Assembly (NCBI GenBank): GCA_014859225.1
Contig: JACUUP010000002.1
Location: forward strand, 1 to 36,324
Length of the DNA: 36,324 bases
From: Candidatus Aerophobota bacterium
GTDB lineage: Bacteria > Aerophobota > Aerophobia > Aerophobales > B3-G15
Direction of reading: 5' to 3'
Under the pieces are notes generated by a model that had not been told where the DNA came from, made no database searches, and saw only the letters and a list, made by a program, of their open reading frames with translations. Both the position numbers and the translations under genes were made by a program. Position 1 is the first letter of the stretch, and each line of letters begins with the position of its first letter. Shown here one piece after another: positions 15,458 to 23,941 of the stretch.

Positions 15458-15541
15458 AAAAAGGGGACAGATTTATTTTTTTACTGTTTTTTTATTTTCA
15501 AATTATTTGGCGAATAAAAAATAAATCTGTCCCCTTTTTTT
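15456..15541. repeat. REP-like 26-bp inverted repeat, probable bidirectional terminator
   Basis: Arms 15456-15481 and 15516-15541 are perfect reverse complements, separated by 34 AT-rich bases. Each arm has an A7 (or T7) outer edge and a GGGGACAGATTTA core. The stop codons of both convergent genes, acyP and the HAD phosphatase, lie in the arms. Because GC-rich stems are followed by T-runs on both strands, it can act as a terminator in both directions. Its outer core resembles that of the repeat at 23857-23934. Confidence 0.88.
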
Positions 15542-16328
15542 ACGAAAAATTGATAGATAAAAGCTGGGGAAGGGCTGATATTACATAACAGGGCCGAAAA
15601 AGAGGGGAAACTTTTTCCACTTCCTCAGACGAGCTTATACCCGAGAGAACGAGAACCGTTACTATCCCCATTTTATTACCAAGTGCAATATCTGTGTCCA
15701 GTCTATCCCCTACCAGTATAACCTGTGAAGGGGAAAAACCCATCTGCTGCAGGACTATCTTCAAACCAAAAGTTTCTGGTTTGCCCAGAACGAAGGGGGC
15801 TTTTTTAGTGGAAGCCTCCAGAGCCCTCACAATGGCTCCTGAGCCAGGGATGGTTTTTTCCTCCAGGGGATAGGTTGCATCAGTGTTGGTGGCGATAAAG
15901 TCAGCTCCATTTAATATTGCCCGATGAGCGAGGCACAGTTTCTTGAAGTTAAGCTTTCTATCCATTCCCACCGCAACAAAGCTAACTTTTTTGGGATCTT
16001 GGGAGATGGCAATACCCTGGTTTTTAAGTTCTTCAAAAAGTCCTTTTTCTCCGACAATCATTACTTTTTCCTCAGGTTTTATCTTTCTGTAATTTTTTAA
16101 ATAAAGGGCGCAAAGGTAAGAGGAAGAGAAAAACTGTCCATCTTTAACTTTTAACCCCCATCGGGTGAGCTTTTTGCAATAACTTTCCCTGCTTAAGGTG
16201 GAGTTGTTGCTTAAAAAGCAAATTTTCTCCCCCCTTCTCTCAAGCTCCTGCAGGGTTTCTTTAACTCCCGGGAGCAGTGTATTGCCAATATATATTACTC
16301 CATCAAGATCAAAAATAAAAAGATTCAT
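15540..16328 (-). CDS. HAD-IIA family sugar/nucleotide phosphatase (NagD-like)
   Basis: This 262-residue protein has HAD motif I FDLDGV (D7 nucleophile, D9), motif II SNNST, a central cap domain with GSGAIVRALE, the HAD-IIA KPETFG segment and motif IV VGDRLDTDIALG. Relatives include NagD, PGP and p-nitrophenyl phosphatases, which remove phosphate from nucleotides, phosphoglycolate or sugar phosphates; the substrate here is not predictable. The start ATG overlaps the stop of the upstream PP-loop gene by 4 bases, so translation is coupled. The stop lies in a long inverted repeat. Confidence 0.92.
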   Translation of the reverse strand: MNLFIFDLDGVIYIGNTLLPGVKETLQELERRGEKICFLSNNSTLSRESYCKKLTRWGLKVKDGQFFSSSYLCALYLKNYRKIKPEEKVMIVGEKGLFEELKNQGIAISQDPKKVSFVAVGMDRKLNFKKLCLAHRAILNGADFIATNTDATYPLEEKTIPGSGAIVRALEASTKKAPFVLGKPETFGLKIVLQQMGFSPSQVILVGDRLDTDIALGNKMGIVTVLVLSGISSSEEVEKVSPLFRPCYVISALPQLLSINFS

Positions 16329-17308
16329 ATACTTCCCTCTATCCTCAATTTTTCTATTTCCTCCTCCATGCAGCGCCTTGTTTTAACTATGTTAGTCTTA
16401 CCTTCTGCAATTTGATAGTACTCTATCTCTGTTAGCTTATCTGGAGCATCGCTATATCTTAGAACTATGGAAGCTGCTTTGCAGATGAGCTCAAAGCTGA
16501 TGTTTCCGCGGAAAAGAGCAGTGGGGCCAGGGTATTCTTTCACTTTGAGTATAAGATCACCGGGTGTGGCAAGCCTTTCAATCTTAAAATTCTCCTCTCT
16601 ACATCTTCCAACTATTACTCTTGCCTGATGGTTTATACGAAAATGTCTGCCGAGTTTTAAAAGTTTTGCTTCATTTATATTTAATTTTCCTGTAGAAAGA
16701 AGATATTTTACCCTTAGAGAAAAATTTGGGTCTGTCAAAAGGCATCCCCCCGCAGGTGTTGGAAAATCTTTAATCTGAAAATTTTCAGCAAGCTCAAGCT
16801 GTGCTTTGCGGCACCTCCCCTTTATGTCCATAAGTTTTTCTCTGTTCACCCACCCTTTTCTTTCAGGAAGCGTAGGGGGCAGATTTTTGGCTGTAAGTGG
16901 TCTGAGGATATAATCACCCCAACCAGACTCTACATCTATTATTTTCAAAGCTTTTCTACTTTGAGATTTTGGTCTTTCCCCCAGGACTTCTCCACTAATC
17001 AGAAATTTTGCTTCCTTTTTCTCCATTAAAGAGCCTGCACTTTTTATCATAAGAATGTGGCAATCTATACAGGGATTTGCTCCTTTCCCAAAACCATGGG
17101 GAGGGCATTTAATTATGGCAAGGAGCTTTCTGGTTATATCTATACTGGTAAGCGGGACTTCCAACTCTTCAGATACTTTTTTCGCCCTCCTGTCATCAAA
17201 GAATACAGAGGTAAAACAAACTGCCTCTATGTCTATTCCTTGTTTCTTGAGAAGACATATTGATAAGATACTATCCAGCCCTCCAGAAAGTAATGCAAGA
17301 GCCTTCAT
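16325..17308 (-). CDS. PP-loop tRNA thiolation-like protein with NFACT-R-like C-terminal domain
   Basis: This 327-residue protein begins with a PP-loop SGGLDS (8-13), used to adenylate tRNA uridines before thiolation, as in ThiI and MnmA. Possible thiol or metal residues are C80/C83 (CIDC) and C189 (GGCLL). The C-terminal part (about 205-290), with LGRHFRINHQARVIVGR and GDLILKVKEYPGPTALF, resembles the RNA-binding NFACT-R domain (DUF814-like). Annotations in databases often call such proteins tRNA thiouridylase or methyltransferase-like. It overlaps both neighbours, ricT upstream and the HAD phosphatase downstream, by 4 bases. The exact tRNA position modified is unknown. Confidence 0.8.
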   Translation of the reverse strand: MKALALLSGGLDSILSICLLKKQGIDIEAVCFTSVFFDDRRAKKVSEELEVPLTSIDITRKLLAIIKCPPHGFGKGANPCIDCHILMIKSAGSLMEKKEAKFLISGEVLGERPKSQSRKALKIIDVESGWGDYILRPLTAKNLPPTLPERKGWVNREKLMDIKGRCRKAQLELAENFQIKDFPTPAGGCLLTDPNFSLRVKYLLSTGKLNINEAKLLKLGRHFRINHQARVIVGRCREENFKIERLATPGDLILKVKEYPGPTALFRGNISFELICKAASIVLRYSDAPDKLTEIEYYQIAEGKTNIVKTRRCMEEEIEKLRIEGSI

Positions 17309-18096
17309 TTTTCCCCCAGCTCGTTTTTATTTACAGTTTTTCTAACACCGTCGGGAGTTTCAATTATTACAGTTTTTGTGAGAAGATTGCAACCCACAAC
17401 TTTTACCTTTTCTCCCTTAATTTTCATCTCTTTACCTATGCAAGGGAACTCTTCAACAAGATTAGAATAAAGGTAGTACTCAAAATTAAGACAACAGCGC
17501 AATCTCCCGCATATCCCGGATATTTTAGATGAGACCAGGGGAAGATTTTGAATGCGGGCTGCCTCAAGAGCTACTGATTCTAATTTGTCTTTACACCTTC
17601 CTAAGAATGAGGCACAACAGACTTCCCTGCCGCAAATACCAATTCCCCCGAAAATCTGTGGTTCATCCCTTACTCCGATTTGTTGCATTTGAATACGCAC
17701 CTTAAATGTCTTTGCCAGCTCTTTAACCAATTTTCTAAAGTCTATCCTTTGCTTTGCCGTATAGTAAAATATGATTTTTTCTTTGCCCAGGGGATATTTA
17801 GTGCATTTAAGTTTCATAGGAAGTTCATACTCAGTCATTTTTTTTTCAGCTAACTCTTTTGCCTCCCTTGCTATCTTTTCTCTTTTTCTAAATTCCTCCA
17901 GGTCACTAAGAGTTGCTCTTTTCACCTTCCTTCCTTCTCCAGGGCATTCTTTTTGAACACAGAATCTTATCTTTCCCAGTTCCCATCCTTCCTGAGATTG
18001 GAATATACACCAATCCTCTGGTCCAAGGTCTTCCTCTTTTGTTGCAAGATATATAACTCTTTTTGGATTGAATGTTTCAATTCCCACAAAGGACAT
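17305..18096 (-). CDS. ricT: PSP1-domain protein, RicT-like
   Basis: This 263-residue protein has the PSP1 C-terminal domain, with two cysteine groups, GICGREVCC and GICGRLRCC, that bind iron-sulfur clusters in B. subtilis RicT. RicT there works with RicA and RicF to guide RNase Y and RNA maturation; those partners are not in this window. A basic, charged helix (about 60-95) precedes the domain. The start ATG is preceded by AAAGGAGAA. The 167 bases upstream (18097-18263) separate it from glyS and hold no gene I can see. It overlaps the PP-loop gene by 4 bases. Confidence 0.88.
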   Translation of the reverse strand: MSFVGIETFNPKRVIYLATKEEDLGPEDWCIFQSQEGWELGKIRFCVQKECPGEGRKVKRATLSDLEEFRKREKIAREAKELAEKKMTEYELPMKLKCTKYPLGKEKIIFYYTAKQRIDFRKLVKELAKTFKVRIQMQQIGVRDEPQIFGGIGICGREVCCASFLGRCKDKLESVALEAARIQNLPLVSSKISGICGRLRCCLNFEYYLYSNLVEEFPCIGKEMKIKGEKVKVVGCNLLTKTVIIETPDGVRKTVNKNELGEK

Positions 18097-18263
18097 ATTA
18101 TTCTCCTTTCATCGCTTCATTATCTAAATATAATGTGAGAGGTAGCATCCTCTATCAGGCGTATTCATTTATGGCGGGGAATAAAGAGGTGATAGAAATC
18201 AAACTGTGGTGTATTTCATCAAGTTTGCTGAGAAAATAAATACAAACGAGCCTTATTTCTTGT

Positions 18264-20354
18264 TTAAATCTGCAACCTGGTAAAATCAGCTATCCTTAAG
18301 AATCTTGAACCAATATCTAAGAGCAAAGACAGTCGGTTTAGTCTTATCTCAAAGTCATCACACATCACCAGAACTTTGTCAAAAAAGGTGTGAATAGTTT
18401 CTTTCAATGAAGATAAATTTTTATAAGCTTTTATGTATTCTCTTTCCTCCAGAGCTTTATCAACGACTTTTTTTATTTTTTCCCAGCATTTGTAAAGATT
18501 TATCTCCTCTTTTTCCTTAAATCTTTCCGGGCTCACCTTTGAAGGTATCTTTATCCCCCAATCTTTTGCCTGTTTTAATATACTTAATAACCTAACTATG
18601 GCTATAATTTCTTCTTCAAACTTTTCTCGGGAAGCAAGACTCTGCATCGCCCTTGCTCTTTTAATTATATCTACTGGTTTATTCTTATCAACTTGCATAA
18701 TGGAATTAACTATATCTGGCGCTATTCCCATATCCCGCAGGGTAGAAACTATCCGGCCGCGCAAAAATTCACTTAACTTTTCTCTGGCATCATTTTTATT
18801 TTTATTATAAAGGTCCATACTCTGGTTTATTAGTTCTTTTAAATCAATGTCAAAATTTTTATCAATAATTATCTCCACTACACCCTGGGCTTCTCTGCGC
18901 AATCCCCAGGGGTCCTCGGAGCCGGAAGGAATAAATCCTGCCCAGAAAGCTCCGCTCAATGTATCTACTTTATCAATAATTGCTAAGATTGCTCCCTCTA
19001 AAGAATTCGGGAGTTTATCTTCAGAAAAACAGGGTCTTCTGTGCTCTTCAATAGCTTGAGCGACAAGCGCATCTTCTCCGGAATGAAGGGCATACTCTTT
19101 TCCTAAAGTGCTCTGTAGCTCAGGAAATTCTTTTCCCATATGGGTTAAAATATCAGCTTTGCAAAGATAGGCTGCCCTTTCTACTCTTTTTTGCAGGTCC
19201 TGTCCGACTCCAAGGCCGGGAGAAATTTTCTGGGTTAGCTTAACGAGCCTCTTTATCTTATCGTAGTAGCTTCCCAACTTTTCCTGCACAATAACTTCCC
19301 TTAATTCAAGGACCCTCTCTTTCAGAGGAATCTTTTTGTCCTCTCTGTAGAAAAATCCAACATCGTTGAGGCGGGCGTGCAGGACTCTTTTGTTGTTTTC
19401 CACTATCTCCTGGAGGTTGTGCCGACCTCCCTCCCTTACCCCGATAAAAAACGGTAGAACTTTCTCTCCCTCAGCAGTTGTAAAATATTTCTGATATTCT
19501 CTGAGACATGCTTTGAGGATAAAAGAAGGTAAGGATAAATATTGAGAATCAAATTCTCCCCAGAATACAGTGGGATGTTCTATAAGATAGCATAACTCTT
19601 CCAGAAGCTTCTCATCGTTAACCAGCCGGGCTTTATATCCTTTACGCTCAAGCTCTAACATAACCTTTGATATTTGCTGGGAAATTGCTTTTTTTCTATC
19701 CCCTGGGTGCGTTATTACACCTAAATTGCGGATTATTTTGCCATAACTTGGTGCATCGGACACCTCCACCCATCGGGGGAAAAGATATCTGTTCCCTCTT
19801 GTTTTTCTTCCCGATTTGATTCCATTAATTTCAAATTCAACCACTTCTTCTCCCAGAACAGAAAAAATATACCGCAAAGGCCGTCCAAAGGAAAAGTTTC
19901 CATCTTTCCATCTCATAGATTTTGAAAACCTTAAGCTTCTTATAAGTTCTGTAAAAAGGGAAGGTAAAATGGCGGATGTTTTTTTTCCTTTAATGTGCTT
20001 TTTTATGTATACATACTCTCCTTTCTTTAGAGTCTCTATTCCGAGGCTGCTCTCATTGATTTTTTTTGCCTTAAGGTACTGTCTGCCGGCTGGAGTGAGC
20101 TTACCTTCAGAGTCGTAAACTAATTTTTTAGGAGGGCCCATATCTTTTTCTACGGCATCTTCTTGTTTTAACTTTATCCCCTGTATACAGAAAATAAGTC
20201 TTTGAGAACTACCCCAGGTTGACACCTTCTGGTAGTTTATTCTGTAATTTTCAAGAAGAGTTTCTCCAAATTTTTGAAGCTGACCCAGCGTATCTTTAAC
20301 CATAGAAGGAGGCAGATCTTCCACTCCAAGTTCAAGAATAGCGGTCTTTTCCAT
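18264..20354 (-). CDS. glyS: Glycyl-tRNA synthetase beta subunit
   Basis: GlyS pairs with GlyQ to charge tRNA-Gly in the alpha2-beta2 enzyme. The 696-residue protein is close to the E. coli length (689). It begins [16 protein letters not shown], typical of GlyS, carries the [16 protein letters not shown] region, the HD-like central portion ([47 protein letters not shown]), and a DALR-type anticodon-binding end. The start at 20354 has AAGGAGAA upstream and overlaps glyQ by 23 bases; the longer in-frame start 31 codons earlier would lie deeper in glyQ and lacks homology. Confidence 0.96.
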   Translation of the reverse strand: MEKTAILELGVEDLPPSMVKDTLGQLQKFGETLLENYRINYQKVSTWGSSQRLIFCIQGIKLKQEDAVEKDMGPPKKLVYDSEGKLTPAGRQYLKAKKINESSLGIETLKKGEYVYIKKHIKGKKTSAILPSLFTELIRSLRFSKSMRWKDGNFSFGRPLRYIFSVLGEEVVEFEINGIKSGRKTRGNRYLFPRWVEVSDAPSYGKIIRNLGVITHPGDRKKAISQQISKVMLELERKGYKARLVNDEKLLEELCYLIEHPTVFWGEFDSQYLSLPSFILKACLREYQKYFTTAEGEKVLPFFIGVREGGRHNLQEIVENNKRVLHARLNDVGFFYREDKKIPLKERVLELREVIVQEKLGSYYDKIKRLVKLTQKISPGLGVGQDLQKRVERAAYLCKADILTHMGKEFPELQSTLGKEYALHSGEDALVAQAIEEHRRPCFSEDKLPNSLEGAILAIIDKVDTLSGAFWAGFIPSGSEDPWGLRREAQGVVEIIIDKNFDIDLKELINQSMDLYNKNKNDAREKLSEFLRGRIVSTLRDMGIAPDIVNSIMQVDKNKPVDIIKRARAMQSLASREKFEEEIIAIVRLLSILKQAKDWGIKIPSKVSPERFKEKEEINLYKCWEKIKKVVDKALEEREYIKAYKNLSSLKETIHTFFDKVLVMCDDFEIRLNRLSLLLDIGSRFLRIADFTRLQI

Positions 20355-21246
20355 GAATAATTTTCTCCTTTTTGTCGGGAGACTGAAGTTTTCCTGTAGA
20401 TTTTCTTTGCCACCATTCAAGATAAGCTGTTGCGCATCCCTTAGCAAGCTCTCTAACCCTTTTAATGTATCTTTCTCTTTCAGATACCCCCAGGGCTCCC
20501 CTTGCCTCCAGAAGATTAAAGCTGTGGGAACATTTCAGAACATAATCATAGGCTGGCAAAAAAAGCCCTTTTTCTATAAGCCTTTTAGCCTCTTTTTCGT
20601 ATATCTGAAAAAGCGTAATCTGCTGCTGAATATCTACAAGTTCAAAATTGTAACGGGAATATTGAATCTCGCTTTCAAGATGTATATCTTTATATTTTTT
20701 TTGAAAATCCCAGGCAATATCAAATACATTATCCACTTTCTGGATGCACATAGCAATTCTTTCAAGACCATAGGTTAACTCTACCGATACGGGATTTAAG
20801 TCAATGCCACCTGCCTGCTGAAAATAGGTGAACTGAGTTATTTCCATTCCATCCAATCTAACTTCCCAACCAAGTCCCCAGGCTCCCAGTGTGGGAGATT
20901 CCCAATCATCCTCCAGAAATTTAATATCGTGTTTAAGCGGATTAATTCCAATTCCTTTTAAACTATCTAAGTAGAGCTGCTGGATATTATCAGGGGGAGG
21001 TTTTATAATTACCTGGTACTGGTAGTGCTGGCGCAAGCGATTCGGGTTTTCTCCGTAGCGGCCATCCGCGGGTCTTCTGGATGGCTCCACATAAGCTGCC
21101 CTCCATGGTTCGGGGCCAAGAACTCTCAGGAACGTCGCCGGGTTAAAAGTTCCTGCACCCTTTTCCACGTCGTAAGGCTGTAACAGCAGGCATCCTTTTT
21201 TCTGCCAGTAATGGTGAAAGGCTAATATGATCTCCTGGAAACTCAT
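20332..21246 (-). CDS. glyQ: Glycyl-tRNA synthetase alpha subunit
   Basis: GlyQ holds the class II catalytic core of bacterial glycyl-tRNA synthetase. The 304-residue protein shows the strongly conserved blocks [56 protein letters not shown] and [19 protein letters not shown]. It starts at an ATG behind AAGGGAAG and overlaps glyS by 23 bases. The separate alpha and beta genes are the common bacterial arrangement. The call is secure. Confidence 0.97.
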   Translation of the reverse strand: MSFQEIILAFHHYWQKKGCLLLQPYDVEKGAGTFNPATFLRVLGPEPWRAAYVEPSRRPADGRYGENPNRLRQHYQYQVIIKPPPDNIQQLYLDSLKGIGINPLKHDIKFLEDDWESPTLGAWGLGWEVRLDGMEITQFTYFQQAGGIDLNPVSVELTYGLERIAMCIQKVDNVFDIAWDFQKKYKDIHLESEIQYSRYNFELVDIQQQITLFQIYEKEAKRLIEKGLFLPAYDYVLKCSHSFNLLEARGALGVSERERYIKRVRELAKGCATAYLEWWQRKSTGKLQSPDKKEKIIHGKDRYS

Positions 21247-21272
21247 ATGCCAACTTCCCTTATTTATTGTGA

Positions 21273-21301
21273 ATTATAAAGAGAGCTCGGCTAAAAGTCA
21301 A
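21273..21301 (-). promoter_or_regulatory. Promoter for glyQ-glyS
   Basis: On the minus strand, TTGACT (21301-21296) and a perfect TATAAT (21278-21273) are separated by 17 bases. Transcription would begin near 21266, about 20 bases before the glyQ start. I see no T-box or other leader structure, and the short leader leaves no room for one. Confidence 0.75.
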
Positions 21302-21391
21302 GCCATACTTCAAAGCATTTTCGGGTGGGGGGCTTGTTTTTTTCTCCAGATTTATTAGTATACATAGACTAATAAGAAGTTAGAGCTATTT

Positions 21392-21907
21392 ATGGATAAG
21401 GGAAAGACCACTCAGAAAAGGAAAAAAATTCCCCTGGCAAAAAAATATTGGAGAAAACTAAAGCGAGTTTTTAAAAGAGCATTGCTGGCTAACGATTCTC
21501 CAGAGAAGTTAGCACGCGGGTTTGCCATTGGTGTTTTCTGGGGGGTTATGCCTACTTTCGGATTTGCCATTCTTTTTTCCTTACCCACCTCTGTTTTGTT
21601 CAAGGCAAATCGGCTTACCGCTATTATGGGAACTTTTATCTCCAACCCCCTTACCAGCACATTTTTTATGATCCAGGGAACGTATCTTGGTAATTTTATT
21701 TTACGGGCAGCTCCCATTCCTTTTACCCGCGAATTGTTAACTTTAACAAGACTTCTCCAGATAAGCAGGGCTCTATTCCTGGGTACATTGATTCTGGCAG
21801 GAGGTATAGCAGTTTTAAGCTATGGGCTATTTTTGTTAGTTATTCTCGTAGTCAAACAAGTAAGAAAGGGAAAGGGGTCTATAATAGAAAATAACAGTAA
21901 ACAATAG
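21392..21907 (+). CDS. DUF2062 membrane protein
   Basis: This 171-residue protein matches DUF2062: SPEKLARGFAIGVFWGVMPTFG (36-57) and the NPLTSTFFM segment are the family landmarks. After a basic N-terminus (1-35) there are likely three or four membrane helices (about 43-70, 85-105, 128-155). Function is unknown; relatives are often found near lipid or cell envelope genes. It is transcribed divergently from glyQ and stands alone between glyQ and ruvB. The ribosome site is weak and the start is the first ATG (21392). Confidence 0.85.
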   Translation: MDKGKTTQKRKKIPLAKKYWRKLKRVFKRALLANDSPEKLARGFAIGVFWGVMPTFGFAILFSLPTSVLFKANRLTAIMGTFISNPLTSTFFMIQGTYLGNFILRAAPIPFTRELLTLTRLLQISRALFLGTLILAGGIAVLSYGLFLLVILVVKQVRKGKGSIIENNSKQ

Positions 21908-21947
21908 AGAATGACAAAGCGGAGCAATGTCAAATGCTCAAAACCTG

Positions 21948-21971
21948 CTCTCCCCTAAAAGGAGAGTTTTT
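21948..21971 (+). terminator. Rho-independent terminator after the DUF2062 gene
   Basis: A stem CTCTCC (21948-21953) and GGAGAG (21961-21966) with a 7-base loop is followed by TTTTT. It overlaps the 3' end of the convergent ruvB gene. The stem is short (6 bp), so the call is moderate. Confidence 0.55.
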
Positions 21972-22992
21972 GCTGGAGGGAAAAAGGGGGAGTTTCATTT
22001 AAATATTCATAGAGAAGAGGGGTAGCTACTCTTCCCTTGGGTGTGCGGTTGATTAGTCCTTCCCGGATAAGGTACGGCTCATATACTTCCTCAATAGTTT
22101 CTGGTTCTTCATTTACTGCCATAGATAGGGTTTTGATTCCTACCGGACCTCCTCCGAATTTATAAAGTATTGCCTGGAGGATTTTCCTGTCCATAGCATC
22201 AAGCCCTTTTTTATCAATCTCCAGTATATTTAAGGCTTTTCTGGCAATCTCTTCGGTTATAACTCCTTCTCCTTTTATCTGGGCGAAGTCCCTGACTCTT
22301 CTCAGGATTCTGTTGGCCACCCTGGGTGTTCCTCTTGCTCGTTTGGCTATTTCTTTTGCTCCTCCCTCATCTATTGTAATTTCTAAAATGCTGGATGAGC
22401 GAATCACGATAAAGAAAAGCTCATCCTCACTGTAGTAATCAAGATGACTTGTTACTCCAAATCTATTCCTGAGGGGCGAGGTGAGAAGACCGGCTCTTGT
22501 TGTTGCCCCTATTAAGGTAAAATGAGACAGGGGAATCTTTACCGAGCGGATGCTTGCTCCTTTGCCCAAAATGATATCCACCTTAAAATCTTCCATGGCA
22601 GAGTAGAGCACCTCCTCTGCCTGGGGATGCAGGCGGTGGATTTCGTCTATAAAAAGGGTGTCTTTGTCCTGGAGTTGTGTGTTGGTTAAAATTTTGGCAA
22701 GCTCTCCTGGTCTATCAATAGACGGACCACTTGTGGAGTAAATATTTCCTCCCATCTCATGGGCAATGATATGAGCCAGGGTGGTTTTACCCAGGCCTGG
22801 AGGCCCATACAAAAGGGTATGGTCAAGGGGGTCACCTCTTTCCCGGGCAGCCTGGACAAATATCTCCAGTCTTTGTTTTATCTTTTCCTGACCAATGAAC
22901 TCGGTCATTTTAGAAGGTCTAAGGGTATTTTCAAAACCCCTATCTTCTTTTTGAAATTGAGGTGTGGTTAATTTGTGCTCTTCTTCAGACAT
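21955..22992 (-). CDS. ruvB: Holliday junction branch migration helicase RuvB
   Basis: RuvB is the AAA+ motor that drives Holliday junction migration with RuvA. The 345-residue protein opens with LRPSKMTEFIGQ, then Walker A GPPGLGKTT (63-71), Walker B LFIDEIHRLH, the GATTRAGLLTSPLRNRFG sensor and arginine-finger segment, and the C-terminal winged helix with EPYLIREGLINRTPKGR. Its start overlaps ruvA by 8 bases. ruvC is not in the window. The call is secure. Confidence 0.97.
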   Translation of the reverse strand: MSEEEHKLTTPQFQKEDRGFENTLRPSKMTEFIGQEKIKQRLEIFVQAARERGDPLDHTLLYGPPGLGKTTLAHIIAHEMGGNIYSTSGPSIDRPGELAKILTNTQLQDKDTLFIDEIHRLHPQAEEVLYSAMEDFKVDIILGKGASIRSVKIPLSHFTLIGATTRAGLLTSPLRNRFGVTSHLDYYSEDELFFIVIRSSSILEITIDEGGAKEIAKRARGTPRVANRILRRVRDFAQIKGEGVITEEIARKALNILEIDKKGLDAMDRKILQAILYKFGGGPVGIKTLSMAVNEEPETIEEVYEPYLIREGLINRTPKGRVATPLLYEYLNETPPFSLQQKLSF

Positions 22993-23560
22993 ACCTGAGA
23001 GCCTCCTTAATTAAACCGGCAAGGTCATTTTTCAGGCCACTGTTTTTTTCCATAGCCTTCCGTATCGCTTCCTCAGCTCTGTTTCTGGTATACCCCAGGG
23101 AAGCGAGGGCCGCCAGCCCATCTTGATAAACTTTATCTTCCCTCAGGAGAGGTATCTTTTCTCCTGCAATATCTTCTAATTCAAGAACTAATCTTTGAGC
23201 TGTTTTTTTCCCAATTCCCGGAGTTTGGGTGAGCTGAGCAAGATTTTTCTCTATAATAGCTTGCTTGAGCTGCAAAGGAGTAGTTCTGCTGAGCATTCTC
23301 AGAGCAGACCTTGGACCGATACTTGATAAAGAGATTAAATGTAAGAAAAATTCTCTATCCTCTGTAGTGAGGAATCCGTAGAGTGCTACTGCATCATCCT
23401 TCATACGAAGGTATGTATATACCTTAACTTTTTCTCCGCGTGAAGGAAAATATTCAAAGAGAGAGAAAGGTATGTTAATCTGATATCCGACTCCATTTGC
23501 CTCCAGAATAATCCAGGAAGGATTTTTCTCTTTCAGGGTTCCTTCTAAATAGTAAATCAT
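22985..23560 (-). CDS. ruvA: Holliday junction protein RuvA
   Basis: RuvA binds the four-way junction and loads RuvB. The 191-residue protein has the N-terminal OB domain (MIYYLEGTL, GVGYQINIP), helix-hairpin-helix motifs LISLSSIGPRSALRML and LTQTPGIGKKTAQRLVLEL, and a C-terminal domain (DGLAALASLGYTRNRAEEAI) that contacts RuvB. It overlaps the upstream ferredoxin gene by 4 bases and ruvB by 8, so the three are one operon. The call is secure. Confidence 0.96.
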   Translation of the reverse strand: MIYYLEGTLKEKNPSWIILEANGVGYQINIPFSLFEYFPSRGEKVKVYTYLRMKDDAVALYGFLTTEDREFFLHLISLSSIGPRSALRMLSRTTPLQLKQAIIEKNLAQLTQTPGIGKKTAQRLVLELEDIAGEKIPLLREDKVYQDGLAALASLGYTRNRAEEAIRKAMEKNSGLKNDLAGLIKEALRYV

Positions 23561-23793
23561 GCCTTTCTTTTTTGCTCCTTGTAAACGGTTATTGCTGTAT
23601 CAGGACAAACAAGTGCACATATACCGCAGCCCGTGCAACTTCTTCCCTCCCTCTTTTCTTTAAAGACTGCGGGATGATACCCCATTTTGTTGAAATCAAA
23701 GTTAAGATAAATAAGATTTCTGGGGCAAAACTCAACACAAAACCCACATCCCTTACACCTTTCCACATCTATTTCTATTTTAGCTCGGGCCAT
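23557..23793 (-). CDS. korD: 2x[4Fe-4S] ferredoxin, 2-oxoacid:ferredoxin oxidoreductase delta-subunit type
   Basis: This 78-residue protein has two clusters of cluster-binding cysteines: C13, C16, C19, C23 and C53, C56, C59, C63. The GYHPA segment between them and the CTGCGICALVCPDTAITV end resemble the delta (KorD/VorD) subunit of 2-oxoacid:ferredoxin oxidoreductases rather than a free ferredoxin. The alpha and beta subunits are not in the window, and the gamma-like subunit is at 30343-30888. Here it leads the ruvAB operon, overlapping ruvA by 4 bases, an unusual pairing. No clear ribosome site precedes the ATG. It could instead be a free ferredoxin. Confidence 0.8.
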   Translation of the reverse strand: MARAKIEIDVERCKGCGFCVEFCPRNLIYLNFDFNKMGYHPAVFKEKREGRSCTGCGICALVCPDTAITVYKEQKRKA

Positions 23794-23820
23794 ATTTCTT
23801 AGTAATTAATTATTACATCC

Positions 23821-23848
23821 AATGTATCAGATTTTGCCTTGCGGTCAA
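23821..23848 (-). promoter_or_regulatory. Possible promoter for korD-ruvA-ruvB
   Basis: On the minus strand, TTGACC (23848-23843) and TACATT (23826-23821) are 16 bases apart, giving a leader of about 20 bases. The -10 match is only 4 of 6. It lies beside the palindrome at 23857-23934. Confidence 0.4.
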
Positions 23849-23856
23849 GGTCAATC

Positions 23857-23934
23857 ATGGGGTCAGGTCTTGCAATATCACATTTTCAATAGCATAATTT
23901 GTACTATATGTGATATTGCAAGACCTGACCCCAT
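23857..23934. repeat. REP-like 27-bp inverted repeat
   Basis: Arms 23857-23883 and 23908-23934 are perfect reverse complements around a 24-base AT-rich spacer. Each arm carries GGGGTCAGGTCTTGC at its outer part. It ends 7 bases from the stop codon of the HAD gene at 23942 and is not followed by a T-run, so it is less terminator-like than the repeat at 15456-15541. From memory, similar GGGG(A/T)CAG palindromes occur near REP-associated Y1 transposases; no transposase is present here. Confidence 0.85.
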
Positions 23935-23941
23935 CTACCAT

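Noticed and set aside
18097-18263. Small RNA or riboswitch between glyS and ricT
   Set aside because: Only a weak 5-bp stem (AGAGG/CCTCT) was seen, without a known motif.
20355-20447. Longer N-terminus for GlyS
   Set aside because: The 31 extra codons lie inside glyQ and lack homology; the ATG at 20354 has AAGGAGAA and the usual GlyS opening.
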